From: Smittium culicis
Lineage: Eukaryota; Kickxellomycota; Harpellomycetes; Harpellales; Legeriomycetaceae
DNA: 34,618 bases
Reading direction: 5' to 3'
Assembly: GCA_001970855.1 (NCBI GenBank)
Contig: LSSN01003418.1
Span: forward strand, 1-34,618
The first letter of the stretch is position 1. Each line of letters opens with the position of its first letter. The position numbers were made by a program, and so were the translations under genes. Below are positions 9,517-22,382 of this stretch, piece by piece. The notes under the pieces are model-generated. The model ran no database searches, was not told the DNA's origin, and was given only the letters and a program-made list of their open reading frames with translations.

Positions 9517-12500
9517 TGATCTTTATGATGATAATTATTGGTTGGAGATATGGATTATGTATGTAAAACGTTTTTGTGCGTCATAAACCGTGCGAAAATT
9601 CAAACTAGATCGATTTATTCCAGCGTTTGTGCTACATAAAAACTTTACCTCCATCCACTCTTCTATTCCCTCCAAAATATATATCAAGATTGCCATTACT
9701 AATTATCATCAAAAATCAACCAACCTACACTGTAAAAAATTCTTTATAACAAAGAAACTCACTTTAAAAACCGTTTCGCCAAAAAATACAGCCTGAACTT
9801 GAAATCGAACCCTTTCCCCTTTAATTGCAACTATAGTTGTGATAAAATAAGCATTTACTTTATTTTTTTAATAAAAGTACATTAATCTCTCGTGCTATAT
9901 ATTAAGAAAAATAAATTATACATCGATTAATTATAAAGTTTGCTCAAGTCTTTATCCATTGAAACCACTATCACTCAATCATATTCACCTCATATTATTT
10001 TTTGAAATAAAACGTGCTTATTAATCCAATGCTAATAAAAATGATGTTGGTTTATAACCCCTCCCCCTTTTACCAAACTTTGAATATACTAACTCATATT
10101 TAGATTGGCAGCGTTGTTAAACTAAATCTACATCTCATCCTCGGCTCTTATAAATTATCACATCAAATCTTAATGTATAAAAACTTTTTACTTTATTTTC
10201 TCTGAACAAATCAAACCAAATTCAACGGCTTAAGTTTAGTTCAATATAGCCTCATCTAAGCGCTATAAATAACTAATCACATTAATCCAACGCACTTCAA
10301 ATATATAATAACCCTATCAAATTCCCGCGCTTAAATTTTATTTACTCTAACACAGTGTATTCTAACTATAAAAAATTCAAATCAACCAATAAAATTATCA
10401 AATATCTTTCAAAAATGTTTAACCCTTTTGAAGTGCGGTAAATCATTTTTGTATATCTTTAGATTCTGTAATATAGCAAAGCAGCTAAAAAAAAAAGCAT
10501 ACTAAAATTATTTTTTTATTTAAATTTGAACATTTATTTGATTATGATTTGTTTGTTTCTTTTTCTTTAAAAAATCAAGTGTCAAAAGAATATCAAGTAA
10601 CTATTGGATTAATCAATAAAAATTCACTTAAATAACTGTTTTTTTTTCAAGTTCTTCGAGTATTTCTATAATTAATAAAGCCAATAACAGTTAAAGAAAA
10701 AAAATTTTAGACCAAAAATTTTACTGGAAAAAAATTTATAGACTAATATTTCCAGCTATATCAGCAAAATACAAACGCTACGTATGTTAAAATATATTAT
10801 GATCTAAACATCATAATTAGCTTCAAAGCATTAAAAGAAAAGAATCTAATATTAAATTTGATTTATTAGATAACTATATTAGCTCCTACAATTAGTCAAA
10901 TTTCAGTAAATAGCTATAGGTAAAAGAATCTTCCTTTATCTCATTGAAATTTACCGAAGAAATATACGCAACAATAAAACTAAAAAAAATAAATTGAATA
11001 TTAATTTCTAAAAATCGTTTTTAGTAGATAATTTGAATGCTGAAATACTTTGATAAAGGTTTCCTTATTTTTTTAAACTAACACTCTTATACTGGTGCTT
11101 TTCTGAACAAACCATTTAAATAGCATTAATCTCATCTGTTTTATAATATATATACTATTATTTATTGACTCGGATAATAATATCCGACTTCCTAAAATTC
11201 TCTAAAAAAAAAAATCGCTTTTTTATTTACTTGTATTCATTTTGGAATTGATTATTTGCTAAAAAATTATTTAATGTTACTATTCGTTTTTATTTAATTT
11301 AAAATTTAACCCAAGTTTAATTACTACATATCAATATTTTAATTATTGATAAAAGATATTATTCAATTTCAGCCTGTAACTTCATTTTGAATTTTAATAA
11401 TTTAGATTCTGTTATTGTACATTTAGACACTAATACTACCCACACAATATTTTAATTAGCTCTGTGATAATATTCTCATAATATACAAAAAATCTATGAT
11501 GATCAAAAAAATATTTGATATTTTGCTTAGTAGAGATCTCGAGAAATTAATTCATCAACGAATAATCATTCTTATTTCTATGACGCTACAAAAATATAAC
11601 ATTTGTCGAGTCGTATAAATATATTCCTAAAATCAAGTGTAAATGTAGGCGAAGAATTTTTGAGTAAATACTCGAAAGGCAGTCAGTAAATAAATGCTAA
11701 ATTCAAGAGTTTTGATTGTATTTGAAGGCCTAGAGTAGTATAATAAATTCAATATCCCAAGATCTCTTATCGTTTATTTGATTTATAATGAAAAAAATTT
11801 TTAAAAAATAATTTAGTATGTATGTCGATATAAAGCCATATTTGTCGTAGTAAAACCCTAAGAGCCAATGATATGAATTTAGTAATTTTTTGAAAGAGAT
11901 AGTGTGTTGATGTTTTTTTTCTCTTTGTACAAAGAAAATCCAAGATCCTCGTTGTACAAAGAGTTTTTTTCAACACCAAAATACCAACTTAATTAATACT
12001 TTACCATCTTTATAATCGAGATATTCTTTACTTTATAATTACTATATTACTATATTAAAACTTAACTTTATCATTATTTCACTCTATTAAACACCTTTCT
12101 TACAAAAAGTAAGAAATATATTATCCCGAAAAAGGTATAAAAACCCATTAAAAAATAATTTTGTTACATTATCAAAAAAAGTCTATGATTAAATAACACC
12201 TAACAAATGAAATTCTCTCTAAAGACCAAAATAAACAAAAAGTAAAATACTTATACTTATACTTATTAAACAGTGAAACACTTATAGTGCCGCTCCAGGT
12301 TAAAATCAGAAACATACTAAACTTATCTTCAACCCTCTTTGACCTCATTTAGAGATTTAACATTGGTAAAATTTCATATTAACTTTAAAAACTATTTTAT
12401 ATATTTAAAAAATTATTTTTTAATTCAATATTAATGAAATATTTAGGGAAAAGGTCAATTAGTATTATATTCCAAGGTTTCTGGTCATATTAAGTTGTTA

Positions 12501-12599
12501 TCATCGTTTTTAGGTATACATTGAATTTACAAAAAAATAAAATAAAATTAAATAAGTAACTATAAAATATTTTTATAAATAATACCAAAATCGCGGCTC
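9517..12599. other. AT-rich stretch without identifiable genes
   Basis: About 3 kb of strongly AT-rich DNA with many A and T runs and only short open frames. Nothing protein-like was recognised on either strand. The one discrete structure seen is the inverted repeat at 11921-11963. Confidence 0.5.
11921..11963. repeat. Perfect 10-base inverted repeat
   Basis: CTCTTTGTAC at 11921-11930 pairs exactly with GTACAAAGAG at 11954-11963 across a 23-base loop. It is isolated and not next to any gene or element end that I can define. Confidence 0.6.
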
Positions 12600-12740
12600 T
12601 GAGTTTGACTTATCATCTTTTTTAAGGTAAATGGGGACGATGGGTGAACACATTAAGTCATTCTAGACGTATTACTGCTTCGGACATATTTGACTGAGCA
12701 CTACTTTCATATCTTTATAAGTATAAAACATGTTTTAGCT

Positions 12741-12911
12741 TTACCAAAACGAATGTGGCGCAATTTTTTCTGAGTGTACTCTGGATTTTGCTTCTAATTT
12801 TGCTCTGACTGCACAAAACTTGGGTGCCGGTGTATTTGAAGATCTTTCTATCAGTTTTGATGGATTCTTTATATGCCTAGTAGTACCATCCACGGATAAA
12901 GGCTTTATAAC
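12741..12911 (-). pseudogene. Tyrosine recombinase C-terminal fragment of the DIRS-like element
   Basis: A 56-codon open minus-strand stretch reads VIKPLSVDGTTRHIKN, then ERSSNTPAPKFCAVRAKLEA and ends HSFW. Beyond the stop the same frame continues NMFYTYKD. This matches the tail of DIRS/Ngaro recombinases, which read roughly KPLSVxTIxxHIK, then RAxxAxLAA, then HxFWSxxxMFDxYYRL with the catalytic tyrosine. Several catalytic positions are altered or missing, so it is dead. Confidence 0.65.
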
Positions 12912-14799
12912 ATTATTTTTGTTTCTAATATGATTGTTTATGCATTTTACTCAGCGTAATTCTGTAGAAAATTTTGATTTTTATAATTTATTCGCCAATA
13001 TTGAGCATAGAATTCAGCTGGGATGACTCAAGTCCCACAAGAATTTTCATTAAGTTTTCCCTTTTCATTTTTCGTTAGGAAAAATTGTATCTAACCTTAA
13101 GGTTTAATTAAAAATGCTAGCCCTTGCATAACCAATTTGATGATTTTTTTTTCCGATAAAAAAATATGTGTGAAAATAGTCTACATCGCTAATTTGTGAG
13201 CTTGAGAGTATCTAAACTACAAGATTCGCCCCATTCATGTTGCTTAGAGATTCTTAGGGCTAATTATATTTCAGGATTAGCAAAAATTACAACCTCAGTT
13301 TCTTCGATATCTTGAGAAAATTTATTTGTGTATCATGAATTCTCCGTAGTCCACGCGTCTGCTACCAGATTAAATATTACCGAATTATTGAACTTGATGG
13401 ATTAATTTTTAGCTTTACGAGCATGGAGAAGTGTGTAAACTAGGATAAAAAATTAACCAATAGAATTTAAATAAGCTTTTTATTACTTTAATTTCAGTCT
13501 AGAAAAATTTTCATCGTATAATGGTACCTGGATCTACGCTTGACTATTCTTTGGCTGCGAAAGATAATTTCAATGGCTGTATCTGTAGATACTGATCTTA
13601 AGAGAAACTCCGCTGATTCTCATCACATAAGGCACCAGTTTTCGTTATTCATTAGCGGCGATTTTTTATTCATTAGATCTAGTATAACTATGGATTCTTG
13701 TAGTAGTAGCGGCTGGGCGATTATAGATTTTCTGAAGATTCAGATACTAATTTGTAGTTTTCTACAAAAGCGTTTTTATGTGATCTTTGGACACTCTTTG
13801 CGGAATTTTTGTTTAAATTTTTCATTAAAATTATAAGTTGTACAGTAGGCTGAGTTGATACAATAAGGCCAATAGAAGTGAATCTCATTTTGAAATATTG
13901 TCTTTTTTCCTGGTTAACAGCAGTAAAATAGGTCTACTTTCTTGTTCGCTCACAGCGAGAAAAGATCCGCGTTGCTTATTTCTTACAGATTAGAGATTGT
14001 TTTAAATGCCTCGTGAGAAATTAATCATTATTCTGTACATTTAGTCGATTTGGTGCATCATCCGGATTCATTTCAGATGGTACATTCGTAGCTTGAGGTT
14101 GGGTGTTTGTGGCTATACATTAAAGTCAGATTTTCTCTGATATATGTAACAGTTTCAAAGAAGTAGTTCAAAAAAATTTCTTCACGTATTATAGGGTGGT
14201 AGCATCGTCTGATTAGAATAAGACCAAATAGTATATAAATCTCCGAAGATGTAGAATATATAATATCGTTGATAATTATTTGGTTTTTATGTGTATCAAA
14301 GCGCCTGATGGACTCAACAAAATTGATTAGTGACTATAGCGCACTACTATCCCTCACGTGAAATCGCAATAAGACTATTATATTTCATTCTCCTGGATCT
14401 CAGGAAGAAAAAATAAGACATTCCTTGATTTCAGCATTTTTACGCTGATTTATGACTCTGATTTCTAGATCGGTTTCGCGACTTTTGATGCCGATAATTT
14501 CGACTTCGATAGACAGCTGTTCTTCAATTCCAGCAATCGCCTCAGTATGAGCTGGCGCGGGATTTGAGCAATTAATTTACTTGCGCTTTCATAATAAAGC
14601 TCACCAACCATTTCATAATTTCTTTTCCAGCTTTCAAAAGTTTTTTTTTGCTAATCTACGTTGATAATGGATATTGGATGAAATGAACTTTAAACATAAT
14701 TTGAATTGATTATCATTCTAAAATGTGTGATTGATTGTATTTGCTCTGTTATGTATTTCTCAAGTTTTATTTTTTAACTTGATTTATAATCTTCGAATA

Positions 14800-15260
14800 C
14801 ATCTTGGCTGTATTCTGTTTTCAAGCATTCTTTGATTCCACTAGAATTTACAGATGGGCTAATTACTCTGATTTACCATCCCTATTGTTCTAGTTTATAT
14901 CTATTTCAGGAAAATAATCTTGGTAAAAGTGATGGGACATAATGAAAGTCCGAAAATGAACACTAGAAATTGATGATCTTGAGAACTCCAGTAAAATCGT
15001 ATGTAATTCTTGCGGTATTAGTGGATCTTGATGTACATAAACTCGAATTCCAATTTCAGTGATGCATTAAAGTTCTTTCGTTGATATAGGATGCAAATCC
15101 TAGCTAAGTATTCTATTTTGAAACTTCTCTCTAATTTGCGCAGGTTTATCTGTCTCAAATATAGACCTGGTTTGAGTCCCCCTGTATTCAATTATCAACC
15201 AAACAGGTTTTTTTTAAAGCCCTTATTGTGTACTTTGACTTTATTTATCGGATTTTTCGA
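14800..15260 (-). pseudogene. Reverse transcriptase fragment of the DIRS-like element
   Basis: Conserved RT blocks can be followed across frameshifts. From about 15230 the order is GFKKNLFG, TGGLKPGLYLRQIN (from 15185), RSFKIEYLARI, SLKLEFEFMYIKIH, RKNYIRFYW, then FGLSLCPITFTKI (14954-14916). This order is typical of DIRS-family RTs (GGLRPVLDLR, SFKME, SLDLKxAYxHVPIH, LPFGLSxAPxxFTK). The YLDD active-site block that should follow is only faintly visible and is degraded. At least three frame changes and several stops interrupt it. Confidence 0.7.
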
Positions 15261-15370
15261 TATTACTGATCAAATATCCATTTTTATGACTGTGTGGAAG
15301 GTTGGGCTCATCTTGAAAAAAAGCTTCTATGGATGGGGCGTCAGTTTAAGGCAAAAAAATTAGCAGTTCT

Positions 15371-16080
15371 CAGACATGTGTGGTAAATTAAGATACCAAT
15401 AATTTTATTTTCGATTAAGGATTTTGATTTGTTTAATTTAAAGAATTTTTTTGTTCGAATATAAAGTGATAAAAATAAAACTAAGTGTCGGTTTAAAGTT
15501 TTAAATTAGTTCCAGTATTTAAAATTTTTAAGTATATAGATATACGAGATTTAAGATTCATCTACTTTTTACTCTTTGGTATATTTTCGAGCTTAATTAT
15601 TTGTAGACTTTAAAAACTAAATTAAAACTAAAAAAATATAATTAAATTTCTATTTTTATTTTATCATAACTTTTTCCGAGAGCGGGCCTCAGAAGTATGT
15701 TAGGCTGTACTTTTTATATCAAAATTTTCAATATAATATAATTTGATTCCGTTTGAATCCTAATACTTGACTTAAACTTTCCTCGTTATTATATGTGCAT
15801 TTTTTTTAGTGTACAATAAATTTTTATTGAAACTCTATTTTCTTTCATTAGCTATAAATTTTCTTTGTAGTTGTATTCGTAATTTTTAAACCAATCAAAA
15901 TTTAACATCTTACCATTCAAAAGAAAAATAATATAAAAAATACATTTTAAATCAAATTATTAACAGGGTAGTTTACTTTTCCCTTTTCACTTTATTTCGT
16001 ATCATTTTCTTTTTTTTATGCTTTCTCTTCAAATAAAATAAAATACTCTTTTTAATAAGAGATGTAACTACTCTACGACA
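15371..16080. other. AT-rich spacer inside the DIRS-like element
   Basis: About 700 AT-rich bases between the gag-like and RT pieces. No protein motif was recognised on either strand. It may be the eroded gag-RT junction or later insertion. Confidence 0.35.
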
Positions 16081-16259
16081 GACGCTACCTCATAGAGAAT
16101 TCAAATAATCCTTCCTCTTCTGTAATGTAGTCTGGATCCCTTTCTCGAAGATTTTTTAGAACCACTTTCTTCTCTTCAGTTTCCTCGAAGCTGGTCGGAA
16201 CATCATGAGGTGAACTCCTACCGGGAGTCTGGTTGATAGATGAAATGGGATCCCATTCT

Positions 16260-16610
16260 ATAACCACGTTTTCTAACACGAAAGTGCTTGCAGAAACTAT
16301 TACTCTTTTTCTTATTCTTGCTTAATTTGAGAGTTTTCAGCTTTTTTTAATACATTAGGGGGTTTGAAACTAGATCGGCTAACTGTTGATATTTTAAGAT
16401 AAATTATTACCCTTTTGTAGGCTTTTAAGTCTACCCTGAGTAACTTTAGATGTCATAAAAGCTATCAGGACCCGCATTGTATTGGTGAAAATTCTTTTTT
16501 GGTATTTATCAATTAACATGGAATATACTGGATTAAGATATGAACCTATCCTATAGACCTGGTTATTAAGGAAGGTAAGGCTTGGATTCAGTGTGGTAAT
16601 GTATCATATT
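16260..16610 (-). pseudogene. Gag-like fragment of the DIRS-like element
   Basis: The minus strand is open for 69 codons from 16603 to a TAA at 16396-16394, including RIFTNTMRVLIAFMTSKVTQ followed by GRLKSLQKG. A basic segment with KNKKKSNSFCKHFRVRKRG follows in another frame. A helical core followed by a basic tail, directly 5' of the RT on the same strand, suits a DIRS gag. The family match is from general resemblance only. Further protein-like, broken stretches continue to about 16950. Confidence 0.4.
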
Positions 16611-16950
16611 TCTTATCCGGTGCGGAAGCTAATTAATTTAGTTGCTGTGATTGGTAGTTAATAAAATTATTTATGGAACATGAGTGAATCGCCTCTTCCT
16701 TTCTTCTTAGAATAGCCGTGTGCGTAAGTAGTTATTTTAAATTTGAGGAAGAGATTCGGTAAGCTCTGAATAGGATGAAAATTTAGTTATCAAGATTCTT
16801 GTCGTGACGTATGGGTTTTCTGATTATGCGTTGTACTCCCTTTTTTCGAGGATTTATTTAACCATATCTTCGGTTCCTTAACTGGTCATAGCTAACGTAT
16901 ACACGATTTGTATCTTTTTAGTCCATTTATTCTTTAATAGAATAAATATA

Positions 16951-19900
16951 AAATAATAATATTTATAAAAAGTTAATTTTGAAAATCTACAATTCAGGTA
17001 GAGCTCCTTTGCCAAAAAAGAGATGATCATCATAGAATTTACTCTACTTTCAGTAGCTATAAGAAAAAAAATTTAGCTTATTTCATTACGTATTAAAAAT
17101 TTTTTGATTTTGTAAGTTTGGTATATTACGCAATAAAATATTAGTACTCTTAATACGACAACCCCATGAGATATAATTTACAAATTAAACCGTTATTATT
17201 ATTGATATAAACCAAGTTAAAATCTGACTGGATATATGGATCTTAAAAATTTTAGCTATGATAAACTCGTATCTAATATATAGTGGATATTATCTATATG
17301 ATGACTTATAAGAATCGTAAATATGTGCGAAATTTTGATGCAAACTTCTTCTAATAATAATATTAAAAATCTGTTTTTGTAAGCTCCAAAAAAAAGTAAA
17401 AGATTTCATAATTGAAATTCATGACAAAAAACTAATCAATCAGATGAAATACAACTTCCTGGTATTTTTAATAGAATATCACAAAAATTATCATTCAGCA
17501 TAATAAAACTATCATTATAGATACAACACTTCATTAAAAGGGTTTATAAAAGATGCTATGCTTTTAGAGCGTAAACTGTTAATCATTAGTATCACTAATC
17601 TATTTGAAATATTTGACATTATAATAATGACAAAAGTATGGGCAATAGGTTCGAATTAGTATTGTAAACTACAAAATAGTAGAATAATTAGATAAAAAAA
17701 ACTTCATTTTCCATATCTACTGTATTTTATTCTCAATATTGACTCACGGGAAATATTATAAGATCGATAAAGGCTTTTAATTCTCTTAATGTATATCTTT
17801 GGATTTAATAATGTTAAAATTTATCTATCTCAAAGGTCTCAGCTAAAATATTATCTAATTATACGAGATAAATAAAAATTTTATAACAAATTTTTATTTA
17901 TTTTCCAAAAAAAAAAAAAAAAAAAATAGTAAATATGAGCGTAACTCCCAGTGAATTTAGCATTAAAATCACATAAAATATAAACATATAATATATTATC
18001 GATCTAGATCTAATTTAACAATTTTATAGAAGATTTTTCACTGTAAAAGGTAAGATTTTTTTCTTTCAATTGAGCGGAACAGAAAATATGAATTTTCTAA
18101 ATTTGAGTTATTATTAGAAGCTAAAAATTATGCATAGCTAGCATTTTATGTTATTAAATTAAAAAAATAAATGTACTATTGTGATAAAATTTCAGCATCG
18201 GAAAACATAATATCAACACATATATTTTTGTACTAATTCAAAAAATATAAAAATTTTATATAAAATAATTGAAAATTAGATATTATTGAATATTATTTAT
18301 AACATATTTATATTCTGGATAATTTTAATATCCAATTTATTGAAATTTTGTATTATTTCGGACGATATTCACTCAAAGGTTTTATGCATAAAAATAATTA
18401 ATAGGCAATTCCAGTTTCAAAAAAACAATTAACAACTTTTTGAAATCGCGTTTATGATGTGAAATTCGTTTTAAAATATATATCAAAAATAAATCGTCTA
18501 AAATTTAGATTATATGCGCTTTTTCTACAATAAAGACTCTTTACTCGTATATTAGAATTAATATTGTTTTAAAACTTATCAAGATATATTTTTTTAATTA
18601 AATTAATTTTTAACCTAATTTCAAGTCATTGTTTATTCTATGCATAAAATTTCATATCAAAGCATAAAGAAAAATTAGAAACCAATTTTATATTTAAATT
18701 TATTTTAATTACAACTGTAAATTCTGAGAGTAACTAATCGCCTATTTAATAATTGAACGCCAAAAATTATCTAATTTTTAACCTTTAAAATAACTTTAAA
18801 AAATAATACTATATATATTCAATAATATTTATCTGAATTATTTTCTAGTTTCATTAATCAATAACAAAATTAGATATTTAACTGATAAATAGTATTATAA
18901 TTTCGCGTAAACCCCGTAAGATTATAAAAATTAAACTCTAGCCACCAAAAAGTTTTTTTTAAATATTTTATCAACTAATATGGAATAAAATTTTATTTAT
19001 AAATATATTTATAGCCTCACTAAATTTAATTTTAAAATCAACAATACATATTCTAGATCTTTATCTCAACAACAATATTTAAATAACACCAGTTTTTTAT
19101 ACACTAACCTGGGATAAATTCAACTTTGATTTTTTACATTAAATAAGATAAAATACTCAGTATAACATATTTTTTTGATTTCATATTTTACAACTTATTA
19201 ACATTCATAGCTTGGATTTCTCTGCGATTATAATTTAAATACATCCTCTTATTTACCTAATATCGACATTAAATACATATACATATATTAAAGTGTTATT
19301 ATAATTTTCCCGTAAAGTTATTTCATAGCTAGATCTAAAAAATCCAAAATATAGATGATTTCGAAAAAAAAATATTTGAAAAAAAATTTCCAATCTAGTT
19401 GATACAAATAAAAAATATTGAATTTTTATCAAGTCTCAAAAAAAGGCTAAATAAATTCATAGTCGATTTAAAAAAGTCCAATTGCTTGAAATTTTGAATT
19501 ATAATATAAATATTCAGTCATAAATCTAATTTATATAAATTCAGGCACATCTAATAATAATTAAAATTAAAATATAAGTATATATATTTAATTCATGCTG
19601 TCTAGGAATATATTCATGTCAGACATGATCCTTCGTAAATACCATTATACGATGCTTATATGCTTTTATTTTATCTTAAATTAACAATAAATGAGAAAAA
19701 TATCACCAATAATATTTATTTTTGCACCATTGGTGTCAAAATTACAGCTTTCAATACATTATAAAATAATTTGTTTTATTTCAAAGTATATGTCAAAAAA
19801 TAAAAACGATAATAAAATCAAATAAATTTTTAATTAGATTCAACCTTTATTCCAATGAAACATAATTTTTTATGTATTGGATAATCACAAAATTTTCATA

Positions 19901-21059
19901 TACTACCATCCAATTACCTAAAACTAGCTGCATATAATAAATTTAGTTTTCACCAAATCTGTTCTCTCTACCTCTATTTTTATATCCAGTTTCTTATTGA
20001 ATTGGATTATCGATAATATTTTATATAAGCTATTCTTCATAATTAGTTTAATCACTTATCGATCAAGCTTTGTAATTTTTTTTTAAAGATTTACCCAATT
20101 TATTTAGTAAAAATATTATCTCAATTTGATTCTATATTTGATTTTGTTGAGTTTTTATTTTTATTATTATTAAATAGTTAATATAATGGTTTTATCTATA
20201 AAAAAATCAGTAGCTAGAATTTAATAATTTAATTATAGCATTTAAAAGATATTCATGAGGTTTTTATTTTTATTTTTTTGGAAAATTCTCAGATAATATT
20301 GATTGATATTGATTCAATTAAACTTAAATATTTAAAATGAGTTACTTTTTACTACCATTACTAGTTTAATAATATTTTAACACGAGAAAATATAAATTGA
20401 GATGCGCACAAATAATTTCCAATTAATTTACAATCTAATTTACCTTAAGCATCCTGGTGATTGTAACCTCTTTGAAAAAATGGTTAAAATAAATTTTCTA
20501 TTGAGTTTAATATTTAATTTATAGATTAATCTTTGAAACTTAAAAGACTCGGGGTAATTTCATATCCGCATTGTTTTTTTATATATATTATGTGTTTCTT
20601 ATTTATATTATAATAAATTGTAGGGAATTTAATAGGCTTTATTGAGATCAATTTTTTTTAAATTATTTATATTTTATTTAATATTTAAGCGTTTTAAATC
20701 TATTTCTATTTCAAAATTCTGTTAAAATCTAACCAAATAAAATTTTTTAATAAAAATTGGCTTTTTTATATAATTTATAGCTTATTAATAAAAGCTCTAT
20801 TAATAAACTCTTGATAAATATAGCACATAATTTATCAGATTAGATTAATTAATGCAATCATTAGTGCTCTTTGATAATTATAATACCAATTTAAATAATT
20901 TTGAGATATAAAAATTCAAGAGAAAAGCATAAATAAAAGTAATAGACCTCATTAAATAATAATATAGGTACGTTACACTTTTGATTTACATAGCTAAAAA
21001 TTATACTTTATTAAGAATTTTACAAAAAAATTTAATATAATTCTAATTTTTGTATCCAT
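16951..21059. other. Very AT-rich gene desert
   Basis: About 4.1 kb of extremely AT-rich sequence with long A/T runs, including a run of more than 20 A at about 17907-17927. No open frame of useful length, no recognisable motif and no tRNA arm was found on either strand. It lies between the DIRS-like relic and LINE copy A. Confidence 0.55.
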
Positions 21060-21139
21060 TAGTTATATAATTAAGTATATGAATTTGAAGTGCTAATTTC
21101 AAGAAAAAATCGCTTTTCGATGCTGTTAATATGATTTTA

Positions 21140-21575
21140 TAATAAGCTAGGCCTCAAAATATCCTAATAAAAAATTAATAACAGTTGGATCGCTGTTAAA
21201 GTGCATAAAAAAAATATTAACTCTGAAAAAATGTAGTTTATAATTGTGAATATCTACACCCCGCATAAAAATAGAAATATGTATATTTCTAAAGTTGAAA
21301 AATTCCTTCATAAGATAAAAAACTTATTGATAATTCTGACTGACCAATTAAAATGGACGTAAAAGCTACTTTAAGTTTTAATGGTAAAAGTTTAGTAGTA
21401 TTAACACGAGTTCCATTATGTAACTATAAAGGGTCACGAATTACCATAGGCAATATGAACACAATAATTGATCATATATGAATCAGCATTATGGATCCAC
21501 ACTGATAAAAATATTAATTAGAAGAAAAACAGACTTATCTGATCCTTTACCATTAACAGCGCCGTGGGCTATAGG
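21140..21575 (+). pseudogene. Endonuclease domain remnant of LINE copy A
   Basis: Motifs can be aligned with the intact counterpart in copy B. They are NSWIAVKV (copy B ATTWLSGIV), VNIYTP (21246-21263; copy B TNVHFP), GSR at 21431-21439 followed by IIDHI (copy B MIDHI), and DLSDP at 21532-21546 (copy B LSDHM). The catalytic His of the SDH motif is replaced by Pro here. Many stops interrupt the frame, so it cannot be functional. Confidence 0.7.
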
Positions 21576-22382
21576 TAAAATTGGTGTGCAAAAAAAAAAA
21601 AAGGACAACGAAAAAAAATTAATCTCAAAAAATTGCTAATAATGCTGAGAAAATATATAAAAATGACAATTTTCCTGCACATTTCAGCTTGATTCAAGCC
21701 AATAGAAATTATTACTGATTTCCAAACCTAAGAAAAATCGGTATTTGATGAACTAAGTTTCGCCGCAGAAAAAAATTCTGACTACGATTTCACTCTTAGT
21801 AAAAAAATTTTAAATTTGATTTGAGTGAGGCGAGCAAAATTCCAAGAGTATTATTTCAAAATTTGTAGGCGTAAATAAGCATTGAATTATTTTAATGAAT
21901 CTAAGTGAACAATAAAACTGAAAATAAAAAAAAATTAATGTTATTTTAAAGCTATTTAAAAAAGACTTTGGAAAAATATAAAACATCTGAAAAAAATAAT
22001 GAAGTACTATAAAGATTTAAAATTCAGGTCAGAGATATTAATGGTACACAATAATTCATAAAGAACATATTGAAATTAGAGGCTATCACTTATCAGCACT
22101 ATCCGTAGCCCTTGAAAATCAATATATTAATTATAAAATCACAACCTCATTGAATCTTAAATTGAATGCTACCAAATATCGACATGTAATAAATATAAGC
22201 AGCGTTCAAAATTAGGTTCAATAAAAAATATCCAGGAATAGTATCTACCGAGAGAATTTTGGAAATTAGTGCAAGGTATAGAGAAACCAAAAATTATGCC
22301 GGAAAAACTTATCTATAAGCTAGTTATATTTTCTTAATAATGATAAACTATGAGCAACACAAAAAAAACTAGCATAGTGGTG

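Larger units (their letters stand above)
12600..16950 (-). mobile_element. Decayed DIRS/Ngaro-type tyrosine-recombinase retrotransposon
   Basis: Read on the minus strand, pieces of three proteins occur in the order expected for this superfamily. They are a gag-like piece (about 16610-16260), a reverse transcriptase of the DIRS type (about 15260-14800) and a tyrosine recombinase C-terminus (12911-12741). Each is broken by stops and frameshifts. The span of about 4.3 kb fits a DIRS/Ngaro element carrying gag, RT-RNase H and YR. The block is visibly less AT-rich than its surroundings. The end points are approximate, because I could not find the terminal repeats. The RT piece is the strongest evidence, the recombinase next, and the gag call is tentative. 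Confidence 0.7.

Noticed and set aside
9775..9830. B-box-like GGTTCGATTTC on the minus strand
   Set aside because: The flanking bases do not form a T-stem and no A-box or cloverleaf is present.
13540..13836. 98-codon plus-strand ORF
   Set aside because: It runs antisense through the decayed DIRS-like element and has no recognisable motif.
15091..15363. 90-codon plus-strand ORF
   Set aside because: It is antisense to the clear RT blocks of the DIRS-like element.
16085..16279. 64-codon minus-strand ORF with acidic C-terminus
   Set aside because: It overlaps, in another frame, the basic segment that fits the gag-like tail of the DIRS element. I recognise no family and see no convincing upstream exon, so it is probably a shadow frame, though not excluded.
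17905..17930. Run of more than 20 A as a possible LINE poly(A) tail
   Set aside because: No LINE coding remnant ends next to it on either strand, and A/T runs are common throughout this stretch.
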